Program-made: the position numbers and the translations under genes
Part shown: one piece after another, positions 1-8,442 of the stretch
Numbering within the stretch: position 1 is the first letter of the stretch
How the letters are laid out: each line of letters begins with the position of its first letter
Notes under the pieces: model-generated
Database searches by the model: none
The model's input: only the letters and a program-made list of their open reading frames with translations
Told to the model about the DNA's origin: nothing
Source: Amylostereum areolatum
Taxonomy: Eukaryota; Basidiomycota; Agaricomycetes; Russulales; Stereaceae
Direction of reading: 5' to 3'
Length of the DNA stretch: 64,000 nucleotides
Assembly: GCA_012932865.1 (NCBI GenBank)
Contig: SAXG01000129.1
Span: 1-64,000, forward strand

Positions 1-715
1 GGGTGACCGAGAACCAGAAAGGTGTTTGATCAATACTGGATCTCCACCTCCTGCTGGATATAAAAACTAGGATTAAGTTTCTATCTGTTAATAACATAGT
101 GATTCCACACCATCTAAAACAGGTTAAGATAATATCATAATATAGCATTTACAAAAACAGACCATACAAATAATGGTAATTTATGTAAGTCATACCATTA
201 TTCCATATTTACTGTATAATAAAATTTATGGCTCCCAATAAGGAGGATATACCGATAGGGGGAAACTGAGATAGGCTAAATCTACAGGATGCTCCAGAGG
301 GAGATTGTATGTCCTGATAAAGTGGATAACTGTCATCCGTACCTGCTCCATGTTCTACTAAGCAACTAAGTAAATAAAACTTAATGATGGACATGTATAA
401 TCATAATGATATGTATTAATCTAGGAAAGGCCATATCTGGTGCTCCTACCTTGTACGGGTAAAAAATAATTACCGTATCCCCGTTAAAGCGGCCTAACCC
501 TAAAGACTATGATTAAAAAGCAGGACATAACTTAATCACATTGAACAATTGATGATCTCCGTGTAAAACTGAACACCTGGATATGCTAATTCTAATCTAA
601 TTAAAACTGAAAACCAGTACCTATCATACCTGCAAAAATCGACAAAATTACTAAATAAGATTACCGAGTTTTCTTTATCCTTAGGTGGAATACAGCCGTC
701 AATCCCTAAATACAA
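1..715 (-). pseudogene. cox1: Mitochondrial cox1 fragment, indel-ridden, 3' end off the window
   Basis: Reading the minus strand from about 715 down to 1 gives the N-terminal half of cytochrome c oxidase subunit I. Successive pieces match the family: an AGMIGTGFS-like helix, LAYPGVQF, HGDHQLFNV, a GYGNYFLPVQ-like piece, GAPDMAFPRL, SLVEHGAGT, GISSLLGAINFI, then TMLLTDRN and PAGGGDPV near base 1. The frame changes repeatedly because single bases are gained or lost, so no long ORF survives; the longest open piece is 209-394. The protein would be the catalytic subunit of complex IV in the inner mitochondrial membrane. Either this is a decayed nuclear copy (NUMT) or an uncorrected mitochondrial read tail joined to a nuclear contig. 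The start near 705-715 is approximate. Confidence 0.85.
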
Positions 716-907
716 CCCTCCTTAAACTATTTTGACTCTTGATTTAGTTTTAATTTTTTTAATAATTTTTAACTTTTGCTTAAATAAAAAGCACTGTCGT
801 ACTTTGTTTGAATGTTTAGTTTTTTAAATAAATTTTATTTCAAATTATAGTTTTTAATCAATTATAAGAATTAAAAAGACTTATACTAATTCGTACTAAG
901 TTTTACC

Positions 908-987
908 GGAAAGATGTGATTCTCGAACACCGTAATGGTTGAAACCCGAATATTCTCATTACGTTTACCTTTCTCAATGTAACTTCC
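908..987 (-). tRNA. Mitochondrial tRNA-like segment, long variable arm type
   Basis: On the minus strand the ends pair as a seven-base acceptor helix (GGAAG at the 5' side, CTTTCC at the 3' side). A T-arm with UUCGAGAAU in the loop and GUG/CAC in the stem is present. The length of about 80 nt suggests a class II tRNA (Leu, Ser or Tyr). I could not fix the anticodon, and indels may have altered it. Confidence 0.45.
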
Positions 988-1214
988 TTAAAATATTTTA
1001 ATTTTATTTTTTATTCCTTTAAGTTTTTATAATTTAGTTTACAATTAATGAATCAAATTTATCATGTTTATTAAAATTTTATTGAAGAATATTTATAATA
1101 CAAGATTTTTAGATCTACAATGTATAAGTAAAATAGGCTGCTGACCTCCTACCAAGAAGTAGGGTAGTATATTATAATATTTGTGGGTACAGCATTGATA
1201 GAAGATAACAGTAA

Positions 1215-1288
1215 GCCGAAAAACGGAATCGAACCTTTTTTTTTTTACCGTCATGAGGTATGTTATGGCCAATTAAACTATTTCAAGC
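1215..1288 (-). tRNA. Mitochondrial tRNA-like segment, possibly tRNA-Met(CAU)
   Basis: The minus strand shows a D-arm (GUU...AAC around UAAUUGG), an anticodon region containing CUCAUGA, and a T-loop UUCGAUU. The acceptor ends pair with one mismatch. The A11 homopolymer in the variable region looks expanded. CAU suggests methionine, but the anticodon stem pairs only over four bases, so this is tentative. Confidence 0.45.
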
Positions 1289-1910
1289 TATTATTAAAAA
1301 TAATATAAGCTATATTATTAAAAAATAATATAGTCTTTAATCCTTGACAAGACTTTTTTTCTTTAGAATTAGAAAATTACCTACAAAACTATTTATGTTA
1401 AAATAAAGATTATTACACCTACATTTATCCTTGCTCTACAATTAAAATTATATCCACCTACCCTCTTCAGGTTTCTTTATGGTCCAAACTAATTAAGATT
1501 ATACTGCTACACAACTAACAGATTTTTGTTTCTTTATTTTCTATAATAACTTTATTTAATTAATAATAAATTATAGTAGAAAGAGAAGGTATGAGAGGAA
1601 AGAAATTTTTTATTTTTTACTGATTTTTCTAAAAATGATAAGGTTAGATATAGGACTTATTATTACTCATTTGCTTAATAAATTCATACTTTGTTTAACT
1701 TAACAAACCAAGTGTTAGATTTTAATTATAATTATGATAAAACTGAAAATTTTCTGTTTTTCTTTCATAATTTATTTATCATTTTTAAAATATAAAACTT
1801 TTCTAAATTTTAACCTAGACCTTGACTTAATTAATACAAACTTTAATAAATTTATATTACGTTTTAGGATATCTTAATTCTTATAAACAATAAAAAAAAT
1901 TTTTTTTAAG

Positions 1911-1990
1911 GGTAAATCAGAGACTTGACTCTGTACCCTCGCAGCCACAAGACGTTATTTTACAATTAAACTAATTCTAAAATTTCTACC
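1911..1990 (-). tRNA. Mitochondrial tRNA-His (GUG), with indels
   Basis: Minus-strand acceptor ends GGUA(G)AAAU and AUUUACC pair apart from one extra base. The anticodon loop reads UUGUGGC, giving GUG (His). The T-stem CAGAG/CUCUG is perfect, but the T-loop is one base short. The D-arm core AGUUUAAUUGUA is typical of fungal mitochondrial tRNAs. The irregularities again look like one-base indels. Confidence 0.6.
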
Positions 1991-2005
1991 TTTTTATTTA
2001 TTTCG

Positions 2006-2073
2006 GAGCCCTCCCGATTCGAACTGGACAGCCTAATCGGCCAGTAGGCCTCTAAACCAATAGCTAAGGCCCT
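2006..2073 (-). tRNA. Mitochondrial tRNA-like segment, anticodon uncertain
   Basis: Minus-strand acceptor AGGGCCU pairs with GGGCUCC at six of seven positions. The T-arm UCCAG-UUCGAAU-CGGGA has one mismatch, and the D-stem is GCU/GGC. The anticodon arm CCUA/UAGG closes a nine-base loop, CUGGCCGAU, so the anticodon cannot be read safely. Confidence 0.5.
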
Positions 2074-2754
2074 GTATAATTGATTGTATTGTTGTATTTT
2101 ATTTAAAGGTAAAATTTTAATAGGAAATAACTTTTTTTTTAAATTATATTATTTAATTTTTTGCTGAACTAATAACCTCCTACATCATTCTTGAAGAGGG
2201 TAAATATCTACCTTCGGGCAAACTTTAATCGGATTAAAAAAGATGATAATAATTAAATATTTAAACAAAAAATCCTACAAATATTGAGGATAACGCATAG
2301 TACTACTCTTTTTTATTGATTGGTACAAATTTAAAATTATTACTTAAATGCTTAAACAAAATAGTGGATGTGTTTTTATTTGTCATCTTTTTTTAGTGAT
2401 TTTAATATTCTCCGTTTAACAGTTTCTGTAGTATTTGTTATTTAATTATAAAGACTAAATTAAACAAAAAAAAAACTTTCTACGAAGGTTTCGCTACGAA
2501 GATATCTAGTGTAATAAAAATCTTTATCTTGAAATTGTTAATAATGTAAATACATAAGTTGAATCTAGATCCTCGCTATTTCTAAAAGCCACTAATGCTC
2601 ACAAATCAAGTAAATGGTATTAAGTAAATATGAGCAATAATTATCCTACTTATTAAACATTTGATATAAGAAAGTAGATAAAAGTTTTAGTAGGTAGTCC
2701 CTGCACACATATTTGGCAAATAATCGTATTCCTAATGATAAGCTTCTAGCAAAT

Positions 2755-2867
2755 AACCCTAACCCTAACCCTAACCCTAACCCTAACCCTAACCCTAACC
2801 CTAACCCTAACCCTAACCCTAACCCTAACCCTAACCCTAACCCTAACCCTAACCCTAACCCTAACCC
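2755..2867 (+). repeat. Telomere repeat tract (CCCTAA)n
   Basis: About 18 perfect CCCTAA units. On the plus strand this is the orientation expected for a left chromosome end, with the G-rich strand's 3' end pointing left. The tract is followed by a 36-nt spacer with a hairpin and a second short tract at 2904-2931. It should be the end of the molecule, yet mitochondrial DNA lies outside it. Confidence 0.97.
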
Positions 2868-2903
2868 GTAGCATATAAAATCGCGTGTGCTTCGCACACG
2901 CTC
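2868..2903 (+). repeat. Hairpin module between telomere repeats, copy 1
   Basis: A GTAGCATATAAAATCG stretch is followed by a perfect 8-bp hairpin (GCGTGTGC-TTC-GCACACGC) and then telomere repeats. The same module recurs at 3449-3483, 7977-8015 and 8360-8394, each time followed by CCCTAA units. In the three later copies it lies just downstream of the hammerhead cleavage site, so it would form the 5' end of a processed transcript. Confidence 0.85.
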
Positions 2904-2931
2904 ACCCTAACCCTAACCCTAACCCTAACCG

Positions 2932-3482
2932 GCAGGATGATAACTAACCCGACCTAGGCTCGTTCCTCGCCTAGGACGGCATTATCCGAGTTAAGCGCTC
3001 GCCGGCCCGGCATGGTCCGGTCACGAGTTCTTAGCGCCCGGCTAATCCCGGGCGCTCATTCCGGCGGCTCCGCCCCGGTTTGATCCGGTTCGGGTTTCGG
3101 TCCGAGTATTGGCGCTGGCTTCGGCCCGTCTAGACGCTCGGCAGCTCGGCATCTCGGCTTCGGCTTTGAGATAGCCCGAGACGGAGTCTAGGTGTCTTGG
3201 CACGGTGTTCTTAGGCCGCTATGACGCAACACATGACGTCGACGGTCTGGATTGTCCCGGAGTCGCGTCTCCGACGACAAAGAAAGCTTAGCAAAATGAC
3301 AAAAGTGGAACGACGCAAAGTCCGAACGACGCGCGTCGCCTTAGTAATGCGCATTACTAAAGGGATCTGAAGAGCCTATAAAGGCGAAAGTGAAGGTAAC
3401 GTCTTGCCCCCAAGACCTCGCTCATCCCGCGCAGTCGCCCTCTCCCGTAGCATATAAAATCGCGTGTGCTTCGCACACGCTC
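2932..3482 (+). mobile_element. Leader / pLTR copy 1 of the telomeric Penelope-like element
   Basis: This noncoding segment of about 550 bp precedes the RT gene. It reappears almost unchanged at 7463-8014 and, 5'-truncated, at 8041-8396, always bordered by CCCTAA repeats. It contains a perfect 20-bp palindrome at 3341-3360 and a hammerhead ribozyme at 3362-3428. Repeated leaders on both sides of the coding region match the pseudo-LTR arrangement known for Penelope-like elements. Confidence 0.8.
3362..3428 (+). ncRNA. Type I hammerhead ribozyme, copy 1
   Basis: The RNA carries all core elements in order: stem I GGGAU, core CUGAAGA, stem II GCC/GGC with loop UAUAAA, GAAA, and stem III beginning GUGA and closing UCGC. 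The predicted cleavage site follows CUC (after 3423), and stem I closes with AUCCC. An inner helix GUCUUG/CAAGAC extends stem III. Copy 2 at 7893 changes stem III to GUGU/GCAC and keeps it paired, which is covariation. Hammerheads are known in Penelope-like elements. Confidence 0.85.
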
Positions 3483-6400
3483 TCCCTAACCCTAACCCTA
3501 AGCAAGCGGCAACGACTATCGACGAGCTTATCGCGGCAGTCCCTTCGGACTACCGTGACTTGCTGGCGGATCCGATTAAAAGGATCGCGTCTCTGGCTAC
3601 CAAGCTAGAGCACGCCCGCCATACTCGTTCGAAGTATACTGCGCTTCATGCGCAGGGCAAGTTCCCCCAGAGCTTGAATTCCAAGCCTCCCTCGGTCCAG
3701 CTGACCAAGGAGTTCTTGTCGTCGGCCGTCGCGAGAGATCACGCGGCCGCACGCGAGAAAGCGCATAAGGAGCATCTTGTCTCTCTCTTTAACGGCATGA
3801 TCCGTGAAAAGGAGGACGAGATCACGCATCTGGAGGGCGAGTTGACGCCCGAGAACCTTTTGAAGGGCTTCCAGCCCCTCATCACGGCTCACGGGAAGAT
3901 GCTATCGGAAAAACAACTCGTGCCCCGCTTTTCGGAAGGCACTGAGTCTGGCGAACTCGTTTTTGAAGGGTTCGATCCGAACACCGCCGCCATCACCCTC
4001 GCACGCGACATTCTTCGCGAGTCCGTTCATTACGGATATCGGGCCATGAGCATTGTTCAGGCCCGCGAGTCTGCCTCCCTCGCCAAGTCGGCGAAGAAGA
4101 AGCAGTTGGTAAAGGCGGCCGGCGAAGACGTTGAGATGGACGATGCCCCCGGGCCGTCCGCTCCGGATAAAAAGATCATCGCGGATCTTATCTCTAAGGG
4201 CGTCGCCGCCGAGCTGAAGAAGCAGCAGAAGGGCAAAGGGAAGGTTCGTGCGCGCCGAGTAACGGCGGATCGCGCTTCATCGTCCCACGCTGACTATGAT
4301 TTTGTAGTCCCCGCAGACCCCGAAGACGAAGAAGACAACTTCGTCAACCTCCAAAGCCGCCAAGGGAGACGGAGCGCCGAAAGGTCCGTACGTCCCCCCT
4401 CCGTCGCGAAAACTTCCTTACCTCTGGCCAGGCAAGAAGGGCGACGGCAAAAAGAAGAAGAAGAACTCTTCGGAGGGCGGCGTAAAGGGCAAAGGGAAGA
4501 AGCCGGCGAAGAAGTAGCTCGCCTTATGCGCTCGTATGTGTATGGTAGACCGGACACTCTCCCGGACGCGATCTTAGACGTCCCGTTCCCCCTCGCTATG
4601 AATTATATTCGTTTGTATACGCCGATTGAAATACTATTGGCCGAGTCCTATAAAAACGATATCCACACATCGCCCGGGGTGAACTTGCCTAAAGAAATAA
4701 GTCACCAACTCTCCGTGGGCATGAGGTACATGTATTTTCAACCACGGAAAAGCGAATTGATCTGGGATGCCTGGGTCGACTTTCAGCGTCGCCTCCGATG
4801 GCGCCTGTTTTTTAGCTTTGAGAACGGGGATGATACCCCTTACGATCCTGACTTCGACGTGCGCAAACCCTCTAAAAAGACGCCGCCGAAGTTACCGCTT
4901 TATTTAGAACTCGGCCTCCGCAGAGGACGGCTCTTCGTGATGAATACGATAGCCAAAGTCCCGCCGGAGATGGAGATGAGCACTTTTAAGCCGTTGGCTC
5001 CTGCTCCCCGCCGACTAAAAGAGTTCCTTGTCGATAATGATTATGTAGTCACTGCTACCGACAAAAACTTAGGACTCGCGGTGTCACAACGGGCCTGGAT
5101 CGTTGAAAAATGTACGGACATCTTAAAAGATGTTAACAACTATAAACCGTTGTCTGTGGTAGAGGCCACGCGTATATTAGATAAGAAATGTATTGAGATG
5201 GACGCGCTCGCTGAGTTGGCGACCGATTATCTCTGGGAAGAAGGTACCGTCGACGAGTTTTTGCGGTCAAAAATTACGCCCGCCGGCGCAAATCACAAGG
5301 TCCCCCAGTTCTATGGTATCCCTAAGATACATAAAGAACCGGTTAAAATGAGGCCCATAATCCCATGCCACAGCGCCGTTATGAATCCCGCTGCAAAGTA
5401 CGTTTCTAAAAAACTTAAACCGCTCGTACAAGCGGCGCCAACCATTATTCATGGTACTAAAGACTTGGCGATAAAATTAAGTAAGCTCGAATTGCGTCGC
5501 GATCGAAAGTGGTTCATCATCACCGCCGACGTCGTCGCGTATTACCCATCGATTCCCATCAAGAAATGCCTTGATATTATTTATTCGCATTACCTTGAGT
5601 TCTACTGGGAAAACGACCCCGAATATGATACGCCTCGCGCGCGCATGTTGCAAAGTATCTTCCGACGACTCTTAGACGTCGGCAACACCGAGCTTGTAAC
5701 ACAGTTTCAAGATAAATTTTACCTTCAGAAGATCGGCCTCGCAATGGGCGTCGCCGACTCGCCCGATCTCGCTAACCTGTACGGGTGGGAGTTCGAGCGT
5801 AAAGTTAAAATCCTTGACGACCCGAACGTCCCGTTCTATGGTCGCTATATCGACGATGTCTTCGCCATCGTGTACGCCGAAAGTGAGACTGACGCCGTAC
5901 GCTATATGAGCGAAAAAGTTAAATTCGATGACTGTGTTTTAGAGTGGTCCGCGTCTGCCTCTTGGCAGCCGTTTTTAGACATGGCAATCTATCGCGATGA
6001 GGTTGGAACCCTTCAGCACATGCCGTACCGCAAAGCGCGGAACCACACCGAAAGAATTCCTTGGATATCCTTCCACCCGCTTGATGTAAAGCGTGGTACT
6101 TTTATTGGAGAGATGTCCCGGCTAGCGACGTTGAGTAGTACCCCTAGTACTTACTATACCGCACTAGAGGACTTAGTAACCCTCTACGTGAAACGCGGCT
6201 ACCCGAGAAGACTGGTTGAATCTTGGCGGATGAAAAATCACCGAGAACGGTGGGATAAACGACTAAACGTTACTGTCAATAAGCACGACAACGTTCTCGT
6301 TCTGAAAACCGAGTTCAACTCAGCATGGAACTATTTCGACGCCTCGAAATTAGGCGACACGATCTTAGGATACTGGCGCGAGTACATGACACGTACCGAT

Positions 6401-6841
6401 CGCGCCGAATACAGTTTTCCTGAATTCCCGGCTCCGGACGGCGAACTCTCTAGCCTAGCGGGCACTAAAGCGGATCTTTTGGTCCCTGTCGGTACCCGTA
6501 ATGACGGCTCGAGGATCTACCTCCCGGATATCCGTAAATTAGATATCCTTGACCGTCGATTGATTACGAGCCGCAAGCGCACTCGTAATCTTTTCGACTT
6601 AACAAGTCTTTGGAAAAAGATCGTGATCGAAAAGCTCGACGAGCGTATGGGGGAGGAGGTATCAGCCCCTTTCGACGACACTCCTGTCGCAACCCGTACA
6701 ACATCTCTCGTCGGCGGCTCTGCCGTTTCGACTTCCTATCCGGCTGGTAACGCCGAGGTGGACCATGAAGAAGAAGAAACGAATATCCACCGACGCTCGT
6801 CGTCGCCTGTCTCCCGAGCATGGCGCTCCGGCGCCTGGTAG
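3464..6841 (+). CDS. Penelope-like reverse transcriptase, endonuclease-less (Coprina/Athena type)
   Basis: The frame is open for 1125 codons from a GTG at 3464 that lies inside the hairpin module and telomere repeats. The first in-frame ATG is at 3797, so the true 5' end may be lost or the start is unusual. Basic and coiled-coil-prone sequence occupies roughly residues 60-360. The RT domain follows: KMRPIIPCHS, TADVVAYYPSIP (first catalytic Asp), QKIGLAMGVADSPDLANLYG, and the YIDD box near residue 796. No GIY-YIG nuclease is seen at the C-terminus, which ends in a Ser/Arg-rich tail. The family, called Athena in rotifers and Coprina in fungi, extends chromosome ends by priming on the telomeric overhang. 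The element's 5' end faces the chromosome end and CCCTAA units follow its 3' end, as that model requires. Confidence 0.9.
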   Translation: MCFAHALPNPNPKQAATTIDELIAAVPSDYRDLLADPIKRIASLATKLEHARHTRSKYTALHAQGKFPQSLNSKPPSVQLTKEFLSSAVARDHAAAREKAHKEHLVSLFNGMIREKEDEITHLEGELTPENLLKGFQPLITAHGKMLSEKQLVPRFSEGTESGELVFEGFDPNTAAITLARDILRESVHYGYRAMSIVQARESASLAKSAKKKQLVKAAGEDVEMDDAPGPSAPDKKIIADLISKGVAAELKKQQKGKGKVRARRVTADRASSSHADYDFVVPADPEDEEDNFVNLQSRQGRRSAERSVRPPSVAKTSLPLARQEGRRQKEEEELFGGRRKGQREEAGEEVARLMRSYVYGRPDTLPDAILDVPFPLAMNYIRLYTPIEILLAESYKNDIHTSPGVNLPKEISHQLSVGMRYMYFQPRKSELIWDAWVDFQRRLRWRLFFSFENGDDTPYDPDFDVRKPSKKTPPKLPLYLELGLRRGRLFVMNTIAKVPPEMEMSTFKPLAPAPRRLKEFLVDNDYVVTATDKNLGLAVSQRAWIVEKCTDILKDVNNYKPLSVVEATRILDKKCIEMDALAELATDYLWEEGTVDEFLRSKITPAGANHKVPQFYGIPKIHKEPVKMRPIIPCHSAVMNPAAKYVSKKLKPLVQAAPTIIHGTKDLAIKLSKLELRRDRKWFIITADVVAYYPSIPIKKCLDIIYSHYLEFYWENDPEYDTPRARMLQSIFRRLLDVGNTELVTQFQDKFYLQKIGLAMGVADSPDLANLYGWEFERKVKILDDPNVPFYGRYIDDVFAIVYAESETDAVRYMSEKVKFDDCVLEWSASASWQPFLDMAIYRDEVGTLQHMPYRKARNHTERIPWISFHPLDVKRGTFIGEMSRLATLSSTPSTYYTALEDLVTLYVKRGYPRRLVESWRMKNHRERWDKRLNVTVNKHDNVLVLKTEFNSAWNYFDASKLGDTILGYWREYMTRTDRAEYSFPEFPAPDGELSSLAGTKADLLVPVGTRNDGSRIYLPDIRKLDILDRRLITSRKRTRNLFDLTSLWKKIVIEKLDERMGEEVSAPFDDTPVATRTTSLVGGSAVSTSYPAGNAEVDHEEEETNIHRRSSSPVSRAWRSGAW

Positions 6842-7462
6842 ACAGCATCTGGGTTGATTCCATCTTAAGCCGCGCGTAAGCCGCACCCTAACTCGGCGTC
6901 CTTTCAGGGGTCCTTCGAGAATGGTGGCGCAGTGCGCTTGGTGGTCTAACGACCTGGCCGCGTTTGCGTCCCCGGCGGGACCGGTGATGACGCGGCTCCT
7001 CTGTGAAGGGTCATTAGCAGGTCTTCGGATCAGCTATGGACATTTGGGAACATGTACGGCGGTTGGAAACTCCGCTCGGACGCCTGCGCATTGCTTCGGC
7101 GGAAGGCGGGGTACCCTCTTCGGCCTAAGGTGCTTACACCGGAGGCCTGTATTTGTCCCCCGATCATGGGTCATGTCCGCTCCCGACGTTAACGCCCGGG
7201 ACACTATGCGGACGTGGTCTTGCTGTCTATCCCTGAGATAGGAGTTTAAAGCTGTCTCGAGGCTTTAACTATTAATCTACTCTTGTAGGTACATCGTTAG
7301 TCGAAAGGCGACGGACGGTATTAACCGAATTAGATAGGGACTCCCACCTTGCCCTAACCCTAACCCGAACCCTAACGTACGTACTATGCCTTAGTCGGCA
7401 TGTAAAATTGCTAAAGAACATCCATCTTAGCCTAACCCTAACCCCTAACCCTAACCCTAACC
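6842..7462 (+). mobile_element. 3' UTR of the Penelope-like element and telomere-repeat junction
   Basis: Noncoding tail of about 510 bp after the RT stop, ending in degenerate CCCTAA units at about 7352-7376. A 55-bp unique spacer and more CCCTAA units follow (7433-7462). RNA ending in CCCUAA could anneal to the G-rich telomere overhang. The ORF at 6921-7241 shows no recognisable domain and is not called. Confidence 0.65.
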
Positions 7463-8014
7463 GGTAGGATGATAACTAACCCGACCTAGGCTCGTTCCTC
7501 GCCTAGGTCGGCATTATCCGAGTTAAGCGCCCTCCGGCCCGGCATGGTCCGGTCACGGGTTCTTAGCGCCCGGCTAATCCCGGGCACTCATTTCGGCGGC
7601 TCCGCCCCGACTTGATCCGGTTCGGGTTCCGGTCCGAGTATTGGCGCTGGCTTCGGCCCGTCTAGACGCTCGGCAGCTCGGCATCTCGGCTTCGGCTTTG
7701 AGATAGCCCGAGACGGAGTCTAGGTGTCTTGGCACGGTGTTCTTAGGCCGCTTATGACGCAACATATGACGTCGACGGTCTGGACTGCCCCGGAGTCGCG
7801 TCTCCGACGACAAATCAAGCTTAGCAATTGACAAAAGTGGAACGACGCAAAAGTCGTACGACCCGCGTCGCTTTAGTAATGCGCATTACTAAGGGATCTG
7901 AAGAGCCTATAAAGGCGAAAGTGTAGGTAACGACTTGGCCCCCCAAGCCGCACTCATCCCGCGCACGCCCTCTCTCGTAGCATAGATATATCGCGTGTGC
8001 TTCGCACACGCTCT
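7463..8014 (+). mobile_element. Leader / pLTR copy 2
   Basis: A second, slightly diverged full copy of the 2932-3482 segment, with the same 20-bp palindrome (7873-7892), hammerhead and hairpin module, again followed by telomere repeats. No RT gene follows it, so it is either the 3' pLTR of the element or the remnant of an earlier insertion. Confidence 0.8.
7893..7960 (+). ncRNA. Type I hammerhead ribozyme, copy 2
   Basis: Same fold as the copy at 3362: GGGAU / CUGAAGA / GCC-UAUAAA-GGC / GAAA / stem III / CUC-cleavage / AUCCC, with predicted cleavage after 7955. Stem III here is GUGU...GCAC, whereas copies 1 and 3 have GUGA...UCGC. Pairing is kept although the bases changed, which supports a selected RNA fold. 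Confidence 0.85.
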
Positions 8015-8040
8015 CCCTAACCCTGACCCTAACCCTAACC

Positions 8041-8396
8041 CGTCTAGACGCTCGGCAGCTCGGCATCTCGGCTTCGGCTTTGAGATAGCCCGAGACGGAG
8101 TCTAGGTGTCTTGGCACGGTGTTCTTAGGCCGCTATGACGCAACACATGACGTCGACGGTCTGGATTGTCCCGGAGTCGCGTCTCCGACGACAAAGAAAG
8201 CTTAGCAAATGACAAAAGTGGAACGACGCAAAGTCCGAACGACGCGCGTCGCCTTAGTAATGCGCATTACTAAAGGGATCTGAAGAGCCTATAAAGGCGA
8301 AAGTGAAGGTAACGTCTTGCCCCCAAGACCTCGCTCATCCCGCGCAGTCGCCCTCTCCCGTAGCATATAAATCGCGTGTGCTTCGCACACGCTCTC
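8041..8396 (+). mobile_element. Leader / pLTR copy 3, 5'-truncated
   Basis: Begins abruptly at CGTCTAGACGCTCGG inside the leader, immediately after CCCTAA units (8015-8040). It then continues through palindrome, hammerhead and hairpin module into telomere repeats with CCCTGA variants (8397-8442). A 5'-truncated copy capped by telomere repeats fits incomplete reverse transcription at a chromosome end followed by telomerase healing. Confidence 0.8.
8275..8341 (+). ncRNA. Type I hammerhead ribozyme, copy 3
   Basis: Identical in sequence to copy 1 over the whole fold. Predicted cleavage is after 8336. Being intact even in the truncated leader, it shows the ribozyme lies in the 3' part of the leader. 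Confidence 0.85.
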
Positions 8397-8442
8397 CCTA
8401 ACCCTAACCCTAACCCTGACCCTGACCCTGACCCTGACCCTA

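Larger units (their letters stand above)
716..2754. other. AT-rich mitochondrial-type intergenic DNA
   Basis: This stretch is strongly AT-rich, unlike the GC-rich DNA after 2870. It has no protein ORF of note but contains several clover-leaf-like segments on the minus strand, listed separately, spaced by poly-A/T-rich spacers. Together with cox1 in the same orientation this is what a fungal mitochondrial genome looks like. The DNA passes directly into telomere repeats at about 2755. Confidence 0.75.

Noticed and set aside
2646..2897. Minus-strand ORF of Leu-Gly repeats
   Set aside because: It is only the translation of the telomere repeat.
3341..3366. Type III hammerhead arrangement using the upstream palindrome as stem I
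   Set aside because: The base before the cleavage dinucleotide would not pair with the base after GAAA; the type I fold pairs perfectly and covaries.
6921..7241. 106-codon ORF after the RT gene
   Set aside because: No domain, and it lies in the 3' UTR of the retroelement.
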